Assembly (NCBI GenBank): GCA_016110215.1
Contig: JADWQD010000003.1
Span: 2,852,001 to 2,916,000, forward strand
Source of the DNA: Capronia americana
Lineage: Eukaryota; Ascomycota; Eurotiomycetes; Chaetothyriales; Herpotrichiellaceae
DNA: 64,000 nt
Reading direction: 5' to 3'
Under the pieces are notes generated by a model, which searched no databases, was not told where the DNA came from, and saw nothing but the letters and a program-made list of their open reading frames with translations. Positions within the stretch are counted from its first letter, which is position 1. Every line of letters starts with the position of its first letter. A program made the position numbers and the translations under genes. Positions 63,963 to 64,000 of this stretch are shown piece after piece.

Positions 63963-64000
63963 GGTTGATGCGTGGTCGAGACTCGTGCTCTCGAAGAAAT
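63963..64000. other. window edge upstream of small membrane protein gene
   Basis: Only 38 bp of the 5' flank of the preceding gene; nothing can be said. Confidence 0.5.

Noticed and set aside
1..64000. CRISPR arrays, insertion sequences, prophage or attachment sites
   Set aside because: None seen; the window is eukaryotic nuclear DNA with spliced genes and no transposase or reverse transcriptase frames.

Overview
The window is nuclear DNA of a filamentous ascomycete (Pezizomycotina). Genes carry short introns of about 46-130 nt with GT...AG ends and CTRAY-like branch points. Genes lie on both strands without operons, and the products are typically fungal: Zn2Cys6 regulator, eIF3h, Med18, Hsp78, mitochondrial uL2m, fungal-type opsin. 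The mix of oxidative accessory genes (CYP52-like P450, phenol-hydroxylase-type flavoprotein, Old Yellow Enzyme-like reductase, CHR chromate transporter, opsin) would suit a Eurotiomycete such as a black yeast of the Chaetothyriales, but that placement is inference.

Layout. 1.7-8.4 kb: acyltransferase-3 membrane protein; a two-exon Kgd4/Ymr31 gene on the minus strand, too small and split to stand out as an ORF; Mediator subunit 18; polynucleotide kinase 3'-phosphatase. 8.4-11.7 kb is gene-poor. 11.7-15.5 kb: Ser/Pro-rich conserved protein and a convergent OYE-family reductase. 15.5-18.5 kb is gene-poor with a degenerate 42-70 bp minisatellite. 18.5-27 kb: C2H2 regulator, a small acylated MGNICSK-type protein, eIF3h and a mitochondrial carrier. 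27.7-33 kb: NmrA-like protein, CYP52-type P450 and secreted aspartic protease, all on the plus strand. 33.6-51 kb is mostly housekeeping: Acl4-like chaperone, Zn2Cys6 regulator, uL2m, a Red5/ZC3H3-like CCCH protein, class 1A-type dihydroorotate dehydrogenase, eEF1B-alpha with an intronic U18 snoRNA candidate, BTB protein and Hsp78. 51.5-64 kb is accessory: CHR transporter, a 6-phosphogluconate-dehydrogenase-like enzyme with altered substrate and cofactor residues, a proton-pump-type opsin, a phenol-hydroxylase-type monooxygenase, an EasF/EgtD-type N-methyltransferase and a small conserved membrane protein.

Exon structures were built by hand. For every multi-exon gene except the mitochondrial carrier, whose first exon is unresolved, the exon lengths sum to a multiple of three and each junction keeps phase. 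The strongest unexpected signals are: (1) a box C/D RNA inside the second intron of the eEF1B gene carrying the 12-nt rRNA antisense element of U18, the same host gene as in budding yeast; (2) the 6PGDH-like enzyme that has lost the residues binding the phosphates of 6-phosphogluconate and NADP; (3) the opsin with every key proton-pump residue; (4) two small multi-exon genes (Kgd4 and MGNICSK).
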